Source: Fragum whitleyi
Lineage: Eukaryota > Mollusca > Bivalvia > Cardiida > Cardiidae
Assembly (NCBI GenBank): GCA_948146395.1
Contig: OX411549.1
Coordinates: forward strand, 33,006,693 to 33,070,692
DNA: 64,000 bases
Reading direction: 5' to 3'
The notes beneath the pieces are model-generated. The model was given only the letters and a program-made list of their open reading frames with translations, was not told the origin of the DNA and searched no databases. Each line of letters starts with the position of its first letter. Positions within the stretch are counted from its first letter, which is position 1. Made by a program: the position numbers and the translations under genes. Positions 57,511-58,450 of this stretch are shown here, piece by piece.

Positions 57511-57596
<86 letters not shown>

Positions 57597-58450
57597 GGGG
57601 TTTTCACCGCCATCTGAGACTTGTTAGTGTCAGGGAAGTCTGGAATGCTACTGCATTCACAGATAAAATATGAGGGAGTATTGACAGTTTAAAATATTTA
57701 TTTCTCATTGTTAGCCTATGTTGTGGCTACTCATTTGAATCGTCTCTTCGAGAAGATTCCAATGATTATCCACAATATGGCGTTTGTGAAACTATTGTTG
57801 AAATCATTAAATTTGGAAACCGAAATTCCCCTTCTTTCTGAAGCTTCGAGCATCGACTGTTGCAAATACGAACTAGAAGATTTTCACCACAATAATTCAA
57901 TATGAGCTTTAGCTCTAGCTATGTTCTGTCATTTGACTTATATATAAAATATCCCGAGATAATATACTGTACATAAAATGTCTGAATGTTTATCGAGCTG
58001 TGCATTCAAAATCATAATTAGTTGATTGTAAGCTCAACGAGGGTCACAACAATATATCTAATCTCTCTAAAGCAAAGTTTCGGAACAAGAACAATATATG
58101 TTTAGTATTGTAAATCTGGATATGTTTCCGTTTTTAAGCACGACCTCTTAAGAGTCGCATTTTTTAAACAGCATGTACACGCGTCTTACATTTGAGTTAC
58201 GTCTTTCAGTTTCCGTATATTTCTTGAAATTCCGTGTAAAGGAGGCTCACTGTAAATTTTCTTAGAATTTTTATTCCTTTTACGAGCACCATTTTTTTTT
58301 AGCAAATCTTATGATATAAAACAAGCATTAATATTACATTTTTAACTTATTTCTAGACATTTAAAACTTGAGTGGAAGGTGAAATTTACCTTGTGCTTTT
58401 GATAATCCGACAATAAGGATGAATAAAAACAACAATTGTAGCTGAAACAT
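829..58450 (-). CDS. Giant secreted or membrane EGF/FTP mosaic gene, 5' part (37 exons, 3' end outside window)
   Basis: This is a multi-exon minus-strand gene running from the ATG at 58450 to the left edge. The order is signal peptide, EGF1, FTP1, EGF2, FTP2, EGF3-4, FTP3, EGF5-7, FTP4, EGF8-19, FTP5, EGF20-26. Every exon is bounded by AG/GT and every intron is phase 1, so all exons join in one frame except FTP4N, which has an extra base. EGF repeats carry eight cysteines, including a CGxC core and a C-x(3)-GC step near the end, as in MEGF10, Draper, CED-1 and SREC. FTP domains end in the family hallmark ICEVEV or LCEVEV. About 1,960 residues are encoded here. No transmembrane segment, stop or polyA signal is seen, so secreted versus membrane-anchored is undecided. 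A recognition or scavenger role is inference. Two or more adjacent genes are possible, because only one signal exon was found but phase-1 joins cannot prove continuity. Confidence 0.7.
964..2325. other. Intron sequence between EGF 25 and 26
   Basis: No exon or clear repeat family was recognised; there are only short A/T homopolymers. Confidence 0.5.
2326..2757 (+). mobile_element. MITE family B (430 bp), copy 1
   Basis: Imperfect terminal inverted repeats beginning ACAGTTAA, an internal palindrome around GATGAACGAAATTAGCG, and a right half rich in GAATGAATGA. It shares this layout with copies near 22.5, 36.1, 38.2 and 48.4 kb. It ends 8 bases from the EGF 25 donor. Confidence 0.7.
2766..2903 (-). 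CDS. Exon: EGF-like repeat 25
   Basis: This 46-codon phase 1-1 exon has acceptor TTCTAG and donor GTAAAA. It has eight cysteines, begins CVNGTYGVNC and has core CGNCGNNEPC; the end is GPTC. Repeats crowd it: a MITE ends 8 bases to the left and a tandem-core element starts about 10 bases to the right. Confidence 0.9.
2914..4040 (+). mobile_element. Hairpin-ended tandem-core element, copy 1
   Basis: The left end has the hairpin AGGACCATGATGGTCCT followed by CGCTCACCTGAG. The core is about six or seven monomers of about 145 bp (marker ATTGGGCCATATTTGTGG at 3186, 3331, 3620, 3877). A GACGGACGAC array follows at 3925-3990, and the right end is GTGCTCAGGTGAGC. There is no coding capacity. The organisation resembles molluscan pearl/Helentron-type elements; the family assignment is inferred. 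Confidence 0.7.
4478..5762 (+). mobile_element. Hairpin-ended tandem-core element, copy 2
   Basis: Left end AGGGCCAAAGTGGCCCT hairpin then CGCTCACCTGA. The core is seven monomers of about 145 bp marked by GTGACCTAGTTTTTGA (about 4670, 4811, 4960, 5105, 5250, 5392, 5539). The GACGACGGAC array is at 5668-5705. The right end has hairpin GAGCACTTCGTGCTC and then AGGTGAGCTAAAAA. Monomers are distantly related to those of copy 1 (shared GTGGCCTCTAGAGTG). Confidence 0.75.
5763..6587. other. Intron remainder between EGF 24 and 25
   Basis: AT-rich; nothing recognised. Confidence 0.5.
6588..6725 (-). CDS. Exon: EGF-like repeat 24
   Basis: This 46-codon phase 1-1 exon has acceptor TTTCAG and donor GTAAGT. 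It has eight cysteines and begins CQNNTFGQGC with core CGNCFNNEAC; the end is GWQADLC. Confidence 0.9.
7088..7222 (-). CDS. Exon: EGF-like repeat 23 (CxC subtype)
   Basis: This 45-codon phase 1-1 exon has acceptor CTTTAG and donor GTGGGC. It has eight cysteines with core CNCADNATC. It begins CESPTFGINC and ends GWEGSSC. Confidence 0.88.
7262..7415. repeat. Long hairpin in intron
   Basis: Two arms pair around 7345: TATTTCAATAGTTCG..AAAATTGCC on the left and its complement near 7370-7405. The stem is about 60 bp with a short AT-rich loop. It is probably a palindromic MITE. Confidence 0.6.
7799..7936 (-). CDS. Exon: EGF-like repeat 22
   Basis: This 46-codon phase 1-1 exon has acceptor TCAACAG and donor GTGATT. 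It has eight cysteines and begins CSNRTYGINC with core CGNCLDNEPC; the end is GYQGDAC. Confidence 0.9.
8091..9058. mobile_element. Foldback element with about 268-bp inverted arms, copy 1
   Basis: The left arm (8091 to about 8360) begins AAGGTTCATGTAAA; the right arm (about 8790 to 9058) is its reverse complement, ending TTTACATGAACCTT. Both arms contain the ACTGCTTTTTCT/AGAAAAAGCAGT and TTTTCCACAA blocks. The centre has no open frame. Related copies are at 51.5 and 58.7 kb. Confidence 0.8.
9353..9490 (-). CDS. Exon: EGF-like repeat 21
   Basis: This 46-codon phase 1-1 exon has acceptor ATGAAG (purine-rich, weak) and donor GTATCA. It has eight cysteines and begins CSSNTYGQNC with core CGSCLDGVTC; the end is GYQGDLC. 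Confidence 0.85.
9671..9906. mobile_element. MITE family A (235 bp), copy 1
   Basis: It starts GCCTGTGCGAGACATTTC, carries the internal block CAAAGACTCTGGCCAGTC, and ends in a degraded inverted copy of the start. It is the most diverged of six copies. Confidence 0.6.
9907..11079. other. Intron remainder between EGF 20 and 21
   Basis: No exon seen. A short hairpin around GTACTCATTTGAATTG lies at 10142-10184; the rest is unremarkable. Confidence 0.5.
11080..11648. repeat. 270-bp tandem duplication, each unit ending in a hairpin
   Basis: The unit starting CGATTGCCCAACACTAATTA occurs at 11080 and 11350. Each ends in a near-perfect palindrome (11258-11350 and 11562-11648) with arms GGCCCGAAATTACCCCCC and ATATAGACCAATAATATA around the loop. 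The first has an expanded C tract. Confidence 0.8.
11876..12010 (-). CDS. Exon: EGF-like repeat 20
   Basis: This 45-codon phase 1-1 exon has acceptor TCATAG and donor GTAAGT. It has eight cysteines and begins CLDGTFGEGC with core LACGQC; the end is CEPGWQGNDC. Confidence 0.9.
12011..13548. other. Intron between FTP5C and EGF 20
   Basis: Holds a less AT-rich stretch (about 12400-12960) with a perfect short hairpin TTTTGAGAATGA...TCATTCTCAAAA at 12583-12612 and one plus-strand open frame at 12659-12952 that I do not recognise. The rest is blank. Confidence 0.45.
13549..13755 (-). CDS. Exon: FTP domain 5, C-terminal half (divergent)
   Basis: This 69-codon phase 1-1 exon has acceptor TGTACAG and donor GTTAGT. 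It begins AGQLVGFEVFIL, contains TGKYVRLERP, and ends TVCEVEIYQG. A MITE (13777-14013) starts 21 bases upstream of the acceptor side. Confidence 0.88.
13777..14013. mobile_element. MITE family A (235 bp), copy 2
   Basis: Terminal inverted repeats GAGCCTGTACGTAAACATTT and its partner ending GTCACGCACAGGCTC, with an internal CAGCCTGTGTATCCGCAC block. It sits 21 bases from the FTP5C acceptor side. Confidence 0.75.
14245..14545. mobile_element. Repeat family D, copy 1
   Basis: It contains GTATGAAAAAAAAATCTAAC, the palindrome around GAGGCTCTGCCGAGAC, ACAATACACTAAGTACGT, and then a tail including GGTTGTTATCACACAGATAT. The same blocks recur at 30.6-31.0 (inverted) and 33.5-33.8 kb. Confidence 0.65.
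14546..15809. other. Intron between FTP5 halves
   Basis: Contains a short tandem duplication of GCGAATTGGCCAATCAGAG at 15067 and 15106 and a long hairpin at 15455-15553 (arms GATAGAAAATCTCGTGCCGC / GGCACTCGTTTTCTATC). No exon seen. Confidence 0.55.
15810..16040 (-). CDS. Exon: FTP domain 5, N-terminal half (divergent)
   Basis: This 77-codon phase 1-1 exon has acceptor TCTACAG and donor GTATGT. It begins INIAISKPTSQLS and contains WFANKSVDG, RFCSAS, FLEIDLGQ and IVVYGRPDD. The CC pair of the other four domains is a single C, and Trp of YWQVDL is Leu. It is the most diverged of the five. Confidence 0.88.
16041..17723. other. Intron between EGF 19 and FTP5N, left part
   Basis: Contains a palindromic repeat fragment around 16110-16195 (GAGGTAAGAAACTAAAAACC and inverse). 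A minus-strand open frame at 17140-17418 is not recognisable. Otherwise blank. Confidence 0.45.
17724..17946. mobile_element. MITE family A (235 bp), copy 3
   Basis: Begins GAGCCTGTGCGTGACATTTC, has CAAAGACTCTGGCCAGCTGT inside, and ends GTCATTCACAGGCTC. Confidence 0.8.
18808..18945. mobile_element. Palindromic MITE family H1, copy 1
   Basis: A foldback of about 138 bp centred on CCCGCTTTGCACGTGAAC...GTGCAAAGCGAGGTATC, ending CCTGAACGCAGGG. It is less perfect than the copies at 43.5 and 52.7 kb. Confidence 0.7.
18987..19053. repeat. (AAAT)n microsatellite
   Basis: About 16 uninterrupted ATAA/AAAT tetranucleotide units. Confidence 0.95.
19286..19432 (-). CDS. Exon: EGF-like repeat 19 (CxC subtype)
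   Basis: This 49-codon phase 1-1 exon has acceptor TTTCAG and donor GTATTG (suboptimal). It has eight cysteines with core CHCANSDVC. It begins CVSPNYGPDC, like repeat 15. The end carries a five-residue extension, SFQRG, before FTP5. Confidence 0.85.
19455..19632 (-). mobile_element. tRNA-derived SINE
   Basis: On the minus strand a tRNA-like head (19552-19631) starts GCCCGATTAGCTCAGTCGG (A box) and has GGGTTCGTTCCCGG (B box). The anticodon arm is degenerate (loop with TTTAAAACAA), so it is not a functional tRNA. The body continues to about 19455. Confidence 0.7.
19633..20629. other. Intron sequence between EGF 18 and 19, right of the SINE
   Basis: AT-rich; an imperfect short duplication of TTACAAAGTGCATCTGAAA near 19850-19895; no exon. 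Confidence 0.5.
20630..21690 (+). repeat. Degenerate tandem repeat with GACGGAC-type end
   Basis: Units of roughly 190 bp marked by GACCTTGAACTTGGTA (20703, 20891, 21208), with GGTCTTGTCACAAG and TTATGGCCA blocks between. It runs into CGGACGGACGGACTGCAGGA and AAGACGGACGCACGC at 21615-21655, echoing the GACGGAC arrays of the hairpin-ended elements. No matching hairpin termini were found. Confidence 0.6.
22262..22399 (-). CDS. Exon: EGF-like repeat 18
   Basis: This 46-codon phase 1-1 exon has acceptor TTCTAG and donor GTAAAA. It has eight cysteines and begins CSNGNFGDNC with core CGNCKDGVAC; the end is NGTLC. Confidence 0.9.
22460..22858 (+). mobile_element. MITE family B (430 bp), copy 2
   Basis: Begins ACAGTTAGTAAAATCATGAA. 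The internal palindrome is AGGGAGGTAATCCAATTTCG against GTATTACCTCCCTT; the right half has GTTTGGAATGAATGAATGGA and it ends CACGATGTAATTAAG. Confidence 0.75.
23088..23210 (-). mobile_element. MITE family B, partial inverted copy
   Basis: AATATCGTGAAATTGACTGT then CTCACTCAGCGCTCCATTCA: the right end of the family in opposite orientation, 230 bases from copy 2. Confidence 0.6.
23446..23637. repeat. 18-20 bp minisatellite
   Basis: About ten copies of CTGTACCCGATGTTCTTAA with point changes (CCAATG, GGCATT variants). Confidence 0.9.
23652..23887. mobile_element. MITE family A (235 bp), copy 4
   Basis: GAGCCTGTGCGTGACATTTC at the left and ATCTCACGCACAGGCT at the right, with an inverted internal block GCCAGAGTCTTTTCTTTG. 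Confidence 0.8.
24056..24193 (-). CDS. Exon: EGF-like repeat 17
   Basis: This 46-codon phase 1-1 exon has acceptor CAACAG and donor GTAAAA. It has eight cysteines and begins CTFGFYGENC with core CGSCRDNKTC; the end is GEKC. Confidence 0.9.
24395..24815. mobile_element. Repeat family E, copy 1
   Basis: Includes a hairpin with arms AACAAAAGCTATATTTTCAT and AATATAGCTCTTGTTCTCAC (24470-24525), then GCACGTCATTTTGCACGTGA and ATCAAATGATAATCTACCG. Blocks recur inverted at 26.7-27.1 kb and at 45.3-45.7 kb. Confidence 0.55.
24901..25041 (-). CDS. Exon: EGF-like repeat 16
   Basis: This 47-codon phase 1-1 exon has acceptor TTCCAG and donor GTAGGT. It has eight cysteines and begins LLCPYNTWGVTC. The core is NPCGQCLNDVLC and the end is CEQGWFTSMC. 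Confidence 0.88.
25109..25236. mobile_element. Palindromic MITE family H2, degraded copy
   Basis: AAAGGTAGTGGATCCGCAAT at the left and CATAACCTTAA at the right, with CAACCGAGGATTCCTAATGA inside: a decayed version of the copies at 28.5 and 35.8 kb. Confidence 0.6.
25237..25856. other. Intron remainder between EGF 15 and 16
   Basis: A hairpin-prone stretch near 25430-25480; no exon recognised. Confidence 0.4.
25857..25991 (-). CDS. Exon: EGF-like repeat 15 (CxC subtype)
   Basis: This 45-codon phase 1-1 exon has acceptor TTTCAG and donor GTATGT. It has eight cysteines, but the core is CRCANNDIC instead of CGxC. It begins CVSPSFGQDC and ends GDSCNT. Confidence 0.9.
26140..26280 (-). pseudogene. 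Decayed EGF-like exon between repeats 14 and 15
   Basis: The acceptor (TTTGCAG) and the first five cysteines are clean: CEPGSFGPDC, ETCGNC, NNELC. After NQSMCPF the frame hits TGA at about 26191, and the GC step is lost. The region that should end the repeat reads in another frame (CAYEGW near 26155), with further stops. No convincing in-frame donor exists. The left boundary given is approximate. The phase-1 neighbours can splice around it without frame change. Confidence 0.75.
26340..27392. other. Intron between EGF 14 and the decayed exon
   Basis: Contains an inverted family E repeat (about 26730-27120: AACAAAAGCTATATTTTCAC, ACGTGCAAAATGACACG). No exon. Confidence 0.5.
27393..27530 (-). 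CDS. Exon: EGF-like repeat 14
   Basis: This 46-codon phase 1-1 exon has acceptor TTTCAG and donor GTAAGC. It has eight cysteines, beginning CDPGFYGTDC, with core CGFCKNGDPC and end GYQGNGC. It is the most C-terminal member of the EGF9-14 array. Confidence 0.9.
27582..27612. repeat. Poly(A) tract
   Basis: About 30 consecutive A on the plus strand, starting 52 bases upstream of the EGF 14 exon on the minus strand; it makes a long T run in the intron. Confidence 0.9.
27613..28462. other. Intron sequence upstream of EGF 14
   Basis: An H1-like palindrome fragment (TACCCCGCTTTACAGG) near 27915-27965 and an approximate 115-bp duplication (ACAATCGGCACATATT / ACAACAGGCACATATT) around 28080 and 28200. 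No exon. Confidence 0.45.
28463..28627. mobile_element. Palindromic MITE family H2, copy 1
   Basis: TAAAGGTAGTGGACCTGTAA pairs with TTACGGTTCCACTACCTTA; TTCCTAATGAAAATCATTAG lies at the centre. Confidence 0.75.
29289..29426 (-). CDS. Exon: EGF-like repeat 13
   Basis: This 46-codon phase 1-1 exon has acceptor TTTCAG. The donor taken is GTATGT, which keeps the 138-base length; an upstream GTAGTA three bases away is also in frame. It has eight cysteines, begins CNTGFYGTNC and has core CGFCKNGEPC. Confidence 0.88.
30381..30518 (-). CDS. Exon: EGF-like repeat 12
   Basis: This 46-codon phase 1-1 exon has acceptor CTTTAG and donor GTATGT. It has eight cysteines and begins CDSGFYGPDC with core CGFCKNGDPC; the GC step reads CLSGC. 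It is part of the EGF9-14 array. Confidence 0.9.
30606..30985. mobile_element. Repeat family D, copy 2 (part inverted)
   Basis: ATACAAATATCTGTGTGATA and TTTAGAACAATGATATAATG lie left of the palindrome TGATAATTGTCTCGGCAGAG. TACACTAAGTACGTA flanks it, as in the 14.3 and 33.6 kb copies. Confidence 0.65.
30986..31731. other. Intron remainder between EGF 11 and 12
   Basis: AT-rich; no exon or repeat recognised. Confidence 0.45.
31732..31869 (-). CDS. Exon: EGF-like repeat 11
   Basis: This 46-codon phase 1-1 exon has acceptor TTTCAG and donor GTAAGG. It has eight cysteines, core CGFCKNSDPC, then NGSCPSGC and GYQGNDC. It is part of the EGF9-14 array. Confidence 0.9.
32344..32481 (-). CDS. Exon: EGF-like repeat 10
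   Basis: This 46-codon phase 1-1 exon has acceptor TTTCAG and donor GTATGA. It has eight cysteines and begins CVSGFFGANC with core CGFCKNGDPC. It is part of the EGF9-14 array. Confidence 0.9.
32587..32823. mobile_element. MITE family A (235 bp), copy 5
   Basis: GAGCCTGTGCGTGACATTTC at the left and ATCTCACGCACTGGGTC at the right. It is most like copy 4 in the internal block GTTACCTGATGGTCTACA. Confidence 0.8.
33540..33830. mobile_element. Repeat family D, copy 3
   Basis: Palindromic GATAATTGTCGAGGCCCTGC with CGAGACAATTATCAATTTCC, then ACAATACACTAAGAACGTAT and the tail GGATGTTATCACGCGGATAC, just left of EGF 9. Confidence 0.65.
33851..33988 (-). CDS. Exon: EGF-like repeat 9
   Basis: This 46-codon phase 1-1 exon has acceptor TTGACAG and donor GTATGG. 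It has eight cysteines and begins CDSGFFGSNC with core CGFCKDDNPC. It belongs to the closely related EGF9-14 subgroup. Confidence 0.9.
   Translation of the reverse strand, partial: LVTPDSLVAIVALNVVSVKMTILVTQLPEVVRQDVIQVTKASRVI
34458..34604 (-). CDS. Exon: EGF-like repeat 8
   Basis: This 49-codon phase 1-1 exon has donor GTAAGT. Eight cysteines are present (CAPGLFGPNC, CGSC, GLCPSGC, GNQC). Two in-frame acceptors six bases apart (CTAG and ATATAG) are possible; the inner one is given. A palindromic MITE (34623-35095) begins only 18 bases upstream of the exon, in the acceptor region. Confidence 0.85.
34623..35095. mobile_element. Palindromic MITE with 60-bp inverted ends, beside EGF 8
   Basis: Left end CCAGGGGCATGTTTTATTAA and right end AGTAAAACGGGCCCCTGG. 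Arms share GTCAAAATCACAAATC and its complement. A second palindrome (AGTAAAACGGGCCCCAGTG against CTGTTTTACTAAACATC) sits at the centre. Its left edge is 18 bases from the EGF 8 exon. Confidence 0.8.
35455..35600 (+). mobile_element. SINE 3' fragment
   Basis: Matches the 3' half of the 57.2 kb SINE: GATAGCAGCTGGAGGCTAGG, GCCGCGATAAAACTGAAAG, ACGGCGCAAAACACC. Confidence 0.65.
35697..35859. mobile_element. Palindromic MITE family H2, copy 2
   Basis: Near-perfect foldback: TAATAGTTCCGCAACGTTTC against GTTGCGGCACTATTACGG, with AACCGAGGTTTCCTAAT and its complement meeting at the centre. Confidence 0.85.
36085..36516 (+). mobile_element. MITE family B (430 bp), copy 3
   Basis: ACAGTTAACAACATCGTAAA at the left and TTCACCATGTTATTAACTGT at the right form clear inverted ends. 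It stops 20 bases from the FTP4C donor. Confidence 0.8.
36537..36749 (-). CDS. Exon: FTP domain 4, C-terminal half
   Basis: This intact 71-codon phase 1-1 exon has acceptor TTTCCAG and donor GTAAGT. It begins GKGANQLSAFNLYIV and ends TICEVEVYAG. That it remains open argues that FTP4 decay, if real, is very recent. A MITE (36085-36516) ends 20 bases from its donor. Confidence 0.9.
36805..36910. repeat. A-rich (AAAT/AAAAT) low-complexity tract
   Basis: Interrupted runs of AATAAATAAATA and AAAAAAAAATAAAA. Confidence 0.8.
37402..37639 (-). CDS. Exon: FTP domain 4, N-terminal half, with +1 frameshift
   Basis: The exon is 238 bases, one more than its sister FTP3N (237), with acceptor TTTTCAG and donor GTGAGT. 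The domain is clear: NVAF near the start, NGFDWTADRAVDGC, QCCSDT, FWEVDLGQ, VTVYGRTDG. An extra A in the TTTAAACAAAG run (37617-37624) shifts the frame about 6 codons in, and TGA follows at 37601-37599. All later hallmark residues sit in the frame obtained if one base is removed. It may be a real lesion or an assembly error. Confidence 0.75.
37687..37775 (+). mobile_element. SINE 3' tail fragment
   Basis: AGCCGCCGCGATATGACTG then TCCGGCGCAAACCCC and a CAATC-rich end, the same tail as at 35.5 and 57.3 kb. Confidence 0.6.
38164..38618 (+). mobile_element. MITE family B (430 bp), copy 4
   Basis: ACAGTTAATTACGTCGTGAA at the left, GGGAGGTAATCTTATAGAGC inside, ATCAATTTTATGATGTA at the right. It contains a GAAA microsatellite (38380-38405). 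Confidence 0.75.
38728..38810. repeat. Short palindrome
   Basis: AGAGGTATGAAACTAAAAAC pairs with GGTTTTGAGTTTCACACCTC. Related fragments lie at 16.1, 37.8 and 60.9 kb. Confidence 0.7.
39271..39408 (-). CDS. Exon: EGF-like repeat 7
   Basis: This is a 46-codon phase 1-1 exon with acceptor TTTTCAG and donor GTAGGT. It has eight cysteines and begins CPAGTYGTKC; the core is CGICLNSEPC and the end is GDFCEE. Confidence 0.9.
39531..41711 (+). mobile_element. Hairpin-ended tandem-core element, copy 3
   Basis: Left end AGAGGGCCGTTGGCCCTGGG hairpin with CGCTCACCTGAG. The core is about nine monomers of about 165 bp (marker TGATTTTAGCTATTT, also TCTGTAGGGCT) with a CCCCCTCCCCCC run in each. The GACGGACGCCGG array is at 41605-41655. 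The right end GAGCACTTCGTGCTC hairpin then AGGTGAGCTAAAAA is identical to copy 2. Confidence 0.8.
42096..42776. mobile_element. Repeat family H3 (about 700 bp), copy 1
   Basis: Begins with a hairpin (arms CACTGCGTTTATTGGAGTAT / CTAATAAACGCAGAAAAAA) around CCATGTGCTAAAGCAA. It continues through TTAGATCGTGTGTTTG to AAAGTGCAATGGATTTACCC. The same order occurs at 49.7-50.5 kb. Confidence 0.75.
42907..43044 (-). CDS. Exon: EGF-like repeat 6
   Basis: This is a 46-codon phase 1-1 exon with acceptor TTATAG and donor GTAAGT. It has eight cysteines and begins CDPGTFGTNC; the core is CGFCLNGDVC and the end is GYAGQQC. Confidence 0.9.
43546..43682. mobile_element. Palindromic MITE family H1, copy 2
   Basis: Near-perfect foldback from CTGCCCTGCGTTCAGGATCC to CGATCCTGAACGCAAGGC, centred on CACCGCTTTGCACGTGCATT. 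Confidence 0.85.
43719..43859 (-). CDS. Exon: EGF-like repeat 5
   Basis: This is a 47-codon phase 1-1 exon with acceptor CTTAAG (weak pyrimidine tract) and donor GTGAGT. It has eight cysteines, with core CGLCQNGVSC and an unusual end GWQEPPFC. A palindromic element (43546-43682) ends 36 bases downstream of its donor. Confidence 0.85.
44299..44508 (-). CDS. Exon: FTP domain 3, C-terminal half
   Basis: This is a 70-codon phase 1-1 exon with acceptor TTCACAG and donor GTGAGT. It begins GKGANQLSGFTLYVV and ends LCEVEVFTG. The second arginine of the F-lectin motif (after RxD) is glutamine. Confidence 0.9.
44999..45235 (-). CDS. Exon: FTP domain 3, N-terminal half
   Basis: This is a 79-codon phase 1-1 exon with acceptor GTTTCAG and donor GTAATT. 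It begins VNIAYNKIATQ and contains NWTADKAVDGC, QCCSDT, NYWQVDLGQ and VVVYGRTDG. The F-lectin fucose histidine position is aspartate. Confidence 0.9.
45325..45735. mobile_element. Repeat family E, copy 2, with A-rich tract
   Basis: Hairpin AACAAAAGCCATATCTTTAT / GAAAATATAGCTTTTGTTTC at 45345-45383, then a 150-base A-rich tract, then AAGCGTGTCATTTCGC and TACCAAATGATACTCTACTG as in copy 1. Confidence 0.55.
46056..46193 (-). CDS. Exon: EGF-like repeat 4
   Basis: This is a 46-codon phase 1-1 exon with acceptor ATTCAG and donor GTAAGC. It has all eight cysteines and begins DCPAGRYAIEC; the core is CGLCLNGELC and the end is GDFCNQ. Confidence 0.9.
46200..47424. other. Intron between EGF 3 and 4
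   Basis: AT-rich; no repeat family or exon recognised. Confidence 0.5.
47425..47556 (-). CDS. Exon: EGF-like repeat 3, divergent, two cysteines missing
   Basis: This 44-codon phase 1-1 exon has acceptor TTTTCAG and donor GTGAAT and is open throughout. The core DCGFCFNGEPC is intact. The cysteine before the core and the one of the usual GC step are absent (GNKEIEGYF instead), leaving six of eight. It is the shortest EGF exon of the gene. It is either a relaxed repeat or one with altered disulphides. Confidence 0.75.
47557..48348. other. Intron sequence upstream of EGF 3
   Basis: No exon or repeat recognised. Confidence 0.45.
48349..48785 (-). mobile_element. MITE family B (430 bp), copy 5, inverted
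   Basis: ACAGTTGGTAACATAATGAA at the left; CTCACTCAACGCTCCATTTA; the internal palindrome GGGAGGTAATAAAATATCG with TTATTACCTCCC; end ACGATGTTTCACACTGTTA. It is in the opposite orientation to copies 1-4 and 20 bases from the FTP2C donor. Confidence 0.75.
48806..49015 (-). CDS. Exon: FTP domain 2, C-terminal half
   Basis: This is a 70-codon phase 1-1 exon with acceptor TTGACAG and donor GTAGGC. It begins ISERLLTFQIYIG and ends SLCEVEVYAG. A MITE (48349-48785) ends 20 bases from its donor. Confidence 0.9.
49732..50475. mobile_element. Repeat family H3 (about 745 bp), copy 2
   Basis: Very strong hairpin 49746-49883 (CACTGCGTTTATTGGGGTAT ... ACCCCAATAAACGCAGTG) with a second small palindrome CGCCCGTAGGGCG at its tip. 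The rest is collinear with copy 1 to CACGTGATGCGATTTGAGCC. Confidence 0.8.
50988..51218 (-). CDS. Exon: FTP domain 2, N-terminal half
   Basis: This 77-codon phase 1-1 exon (acceptor TTTTCAG, donor GTACGT) differs from FTP1N at four of about 76 residues (L/I, S/T, E/Q, R/H). It contains NWTADKAVDGC, QCCSYS and NYWQVDL and ends GRTDG. Confidence 0.9.
51546..52001. mobile_element. Foldback element, internally deleted copy 2
   Basis: Retains GTACTACTACAACC, TACATGTCAAACCGGTTTGG and the full right arm ending ACTTTAAATGAACCT; the outer left arm is lost. Confidence 0.7.
52670..52804. mobile_element. Palindromic MITE family H1, copy 3
   Basis: Near-perfect foldback: CACTGCGTTTAGGATGACAA against GTCATCCTAAACGCAGG, centred on CCCCGCTATGCACGTACAC. 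Confidence 0.85.
52906..53046 (-). CDS. Exon: EGF-like repeat 2
   Basis: This is a 47-codon phase 1-1 exon with acceptor ATCAAG and donor GTGAGT. It has eight cysteines and begins EPCQEGFYGEQC. It is the duplicate partner of EGF repeat 1. The exon 3' boundary and the first donor bases are identical in both copies. Confidence 0.9.
53460..53537 (-). mobile_element. tRNA-like SINE head
   Basis: Minus strand GGCTGTCTCGGTGGCCTAGT (A box TGGCCTAGTGG) and GGTTCGAGTCCC (B box), with the loop ACTCGTGAC between. It lacks a clean acceptor stem, so it is a SINE or tRNA relic. Confidence 0.6.
53538..55214. other. Intron between FTP1C and EGF 2, right part
   Basis: Unusually free of recognisable repeats. 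An imperfect inverted match (GTGTAATAAAGGAAAAGCTC / GAGCTTTTTAAGCTTTCTCT) spans about 54430-54930 and arms near CTGGCCAAAAGTCCTAACCGG (54282) and CCGGTTAGAAGTTTTGACTA (55043), suggesting an old 780-bp inverted-repeat element. Confidence 0.5.
55215..55424 (-). CDS. Exon: FTP domain 1, C-terminal half
   Basis: This 70-codon phase 1-1 exon has acceptor TTTACAG and donor GTATTT. It begins SDRLLTFQIFIG and ends SLCEVEVFAG, the usual FTP C-terminal strand. Its last 35 residues match FTP2 almost exactly while the region around GNETNVYEK has diverged. Confidence 0.9.
56195..56480. repeat. Foldback element relic
   Basis: Shares AGATATGGTGCAACATCACA, CATAATGA and CAAACAACCTTAAAAT with the internal part of the 58.7 kb element. 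Confidence 0.5.
56582..56812 (-). CDS. Exon: FTP domain 1, N-terminal half
   Basis: This 77-codon phase 1-1 exon has acceptor TTTCAG and donor GTATGT. It starts NLAWNKPASQLST, the family opening like NxAxxKPAxQSS, and continues with NWTADKAVDGC, a CC pair, NYWQVDL and IRIYGRTDG. The half-domain stops at the RTDG turn. The histidine expected after the cysteine pair in fucose-binding F-lectins is tyrosine here (CSYS). Confidence 0.9.
56947..57087 (-). CDS. Exon: EGF-like repeat 1
   Basis: This is a 47-codon phase 1-1 exon. The acceptor is CTAG and the donor GTGAGT. All eight cysteines are present (start ESCPKGYYGEQC, core CGMC, end GSYC). It is nearly identical to EGF repeat 2: five of 47 residues differ. 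The flanking introns are unrelated, which marks a duplicated cassette. Confidence 0.9.
57184..57393 (+). mobile_element. tRNA-derived SINE with AATC tail
   Basis: B-box-like GGGTTCGATCCCCGACG, body with GATAGCAGCTGGAGGATAGG and GCGATATAACTGAAAAAATG, ending in GGCGTCAATCAATC. Its 3' half matches fragments at 35.5 and 37.7 kb. The 5' end (A box) looks truncated. Confidence 0.7.
57394..57596. repeat. (AATC)n microsatellite expanded from a SINE tail
   Basis: About 50 tetranucleotide units of ATCA with interspersed ATCG and ATAA variants. Confidence 0.95.
57597..58389. other. First intron remainder
   Basis: No exon or repeat recognised, apart from a hairpin-like TACTCATTTGAATCGTCTCT near 57728. 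Confidence 0.45.
58390..58450 (-). CDS. Exon 1: signal peptide
   Basis: The ATG at 58450 opens 20 codons reading MFQLQLLFLFILIVGLSKAQ, then one base before the donor GTAAAT (phase 1). The peptide is a strongly hydrophobic leucine/isoleucine/phenylalanine core followed by a small-residue cleavage region (GLSKA, probably cut near A-Q). There is no charged n-region, but the length and composition fit a secretory signal. It is the only such exon I found, so it sets the start of the gene. Confidence 0.8.
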
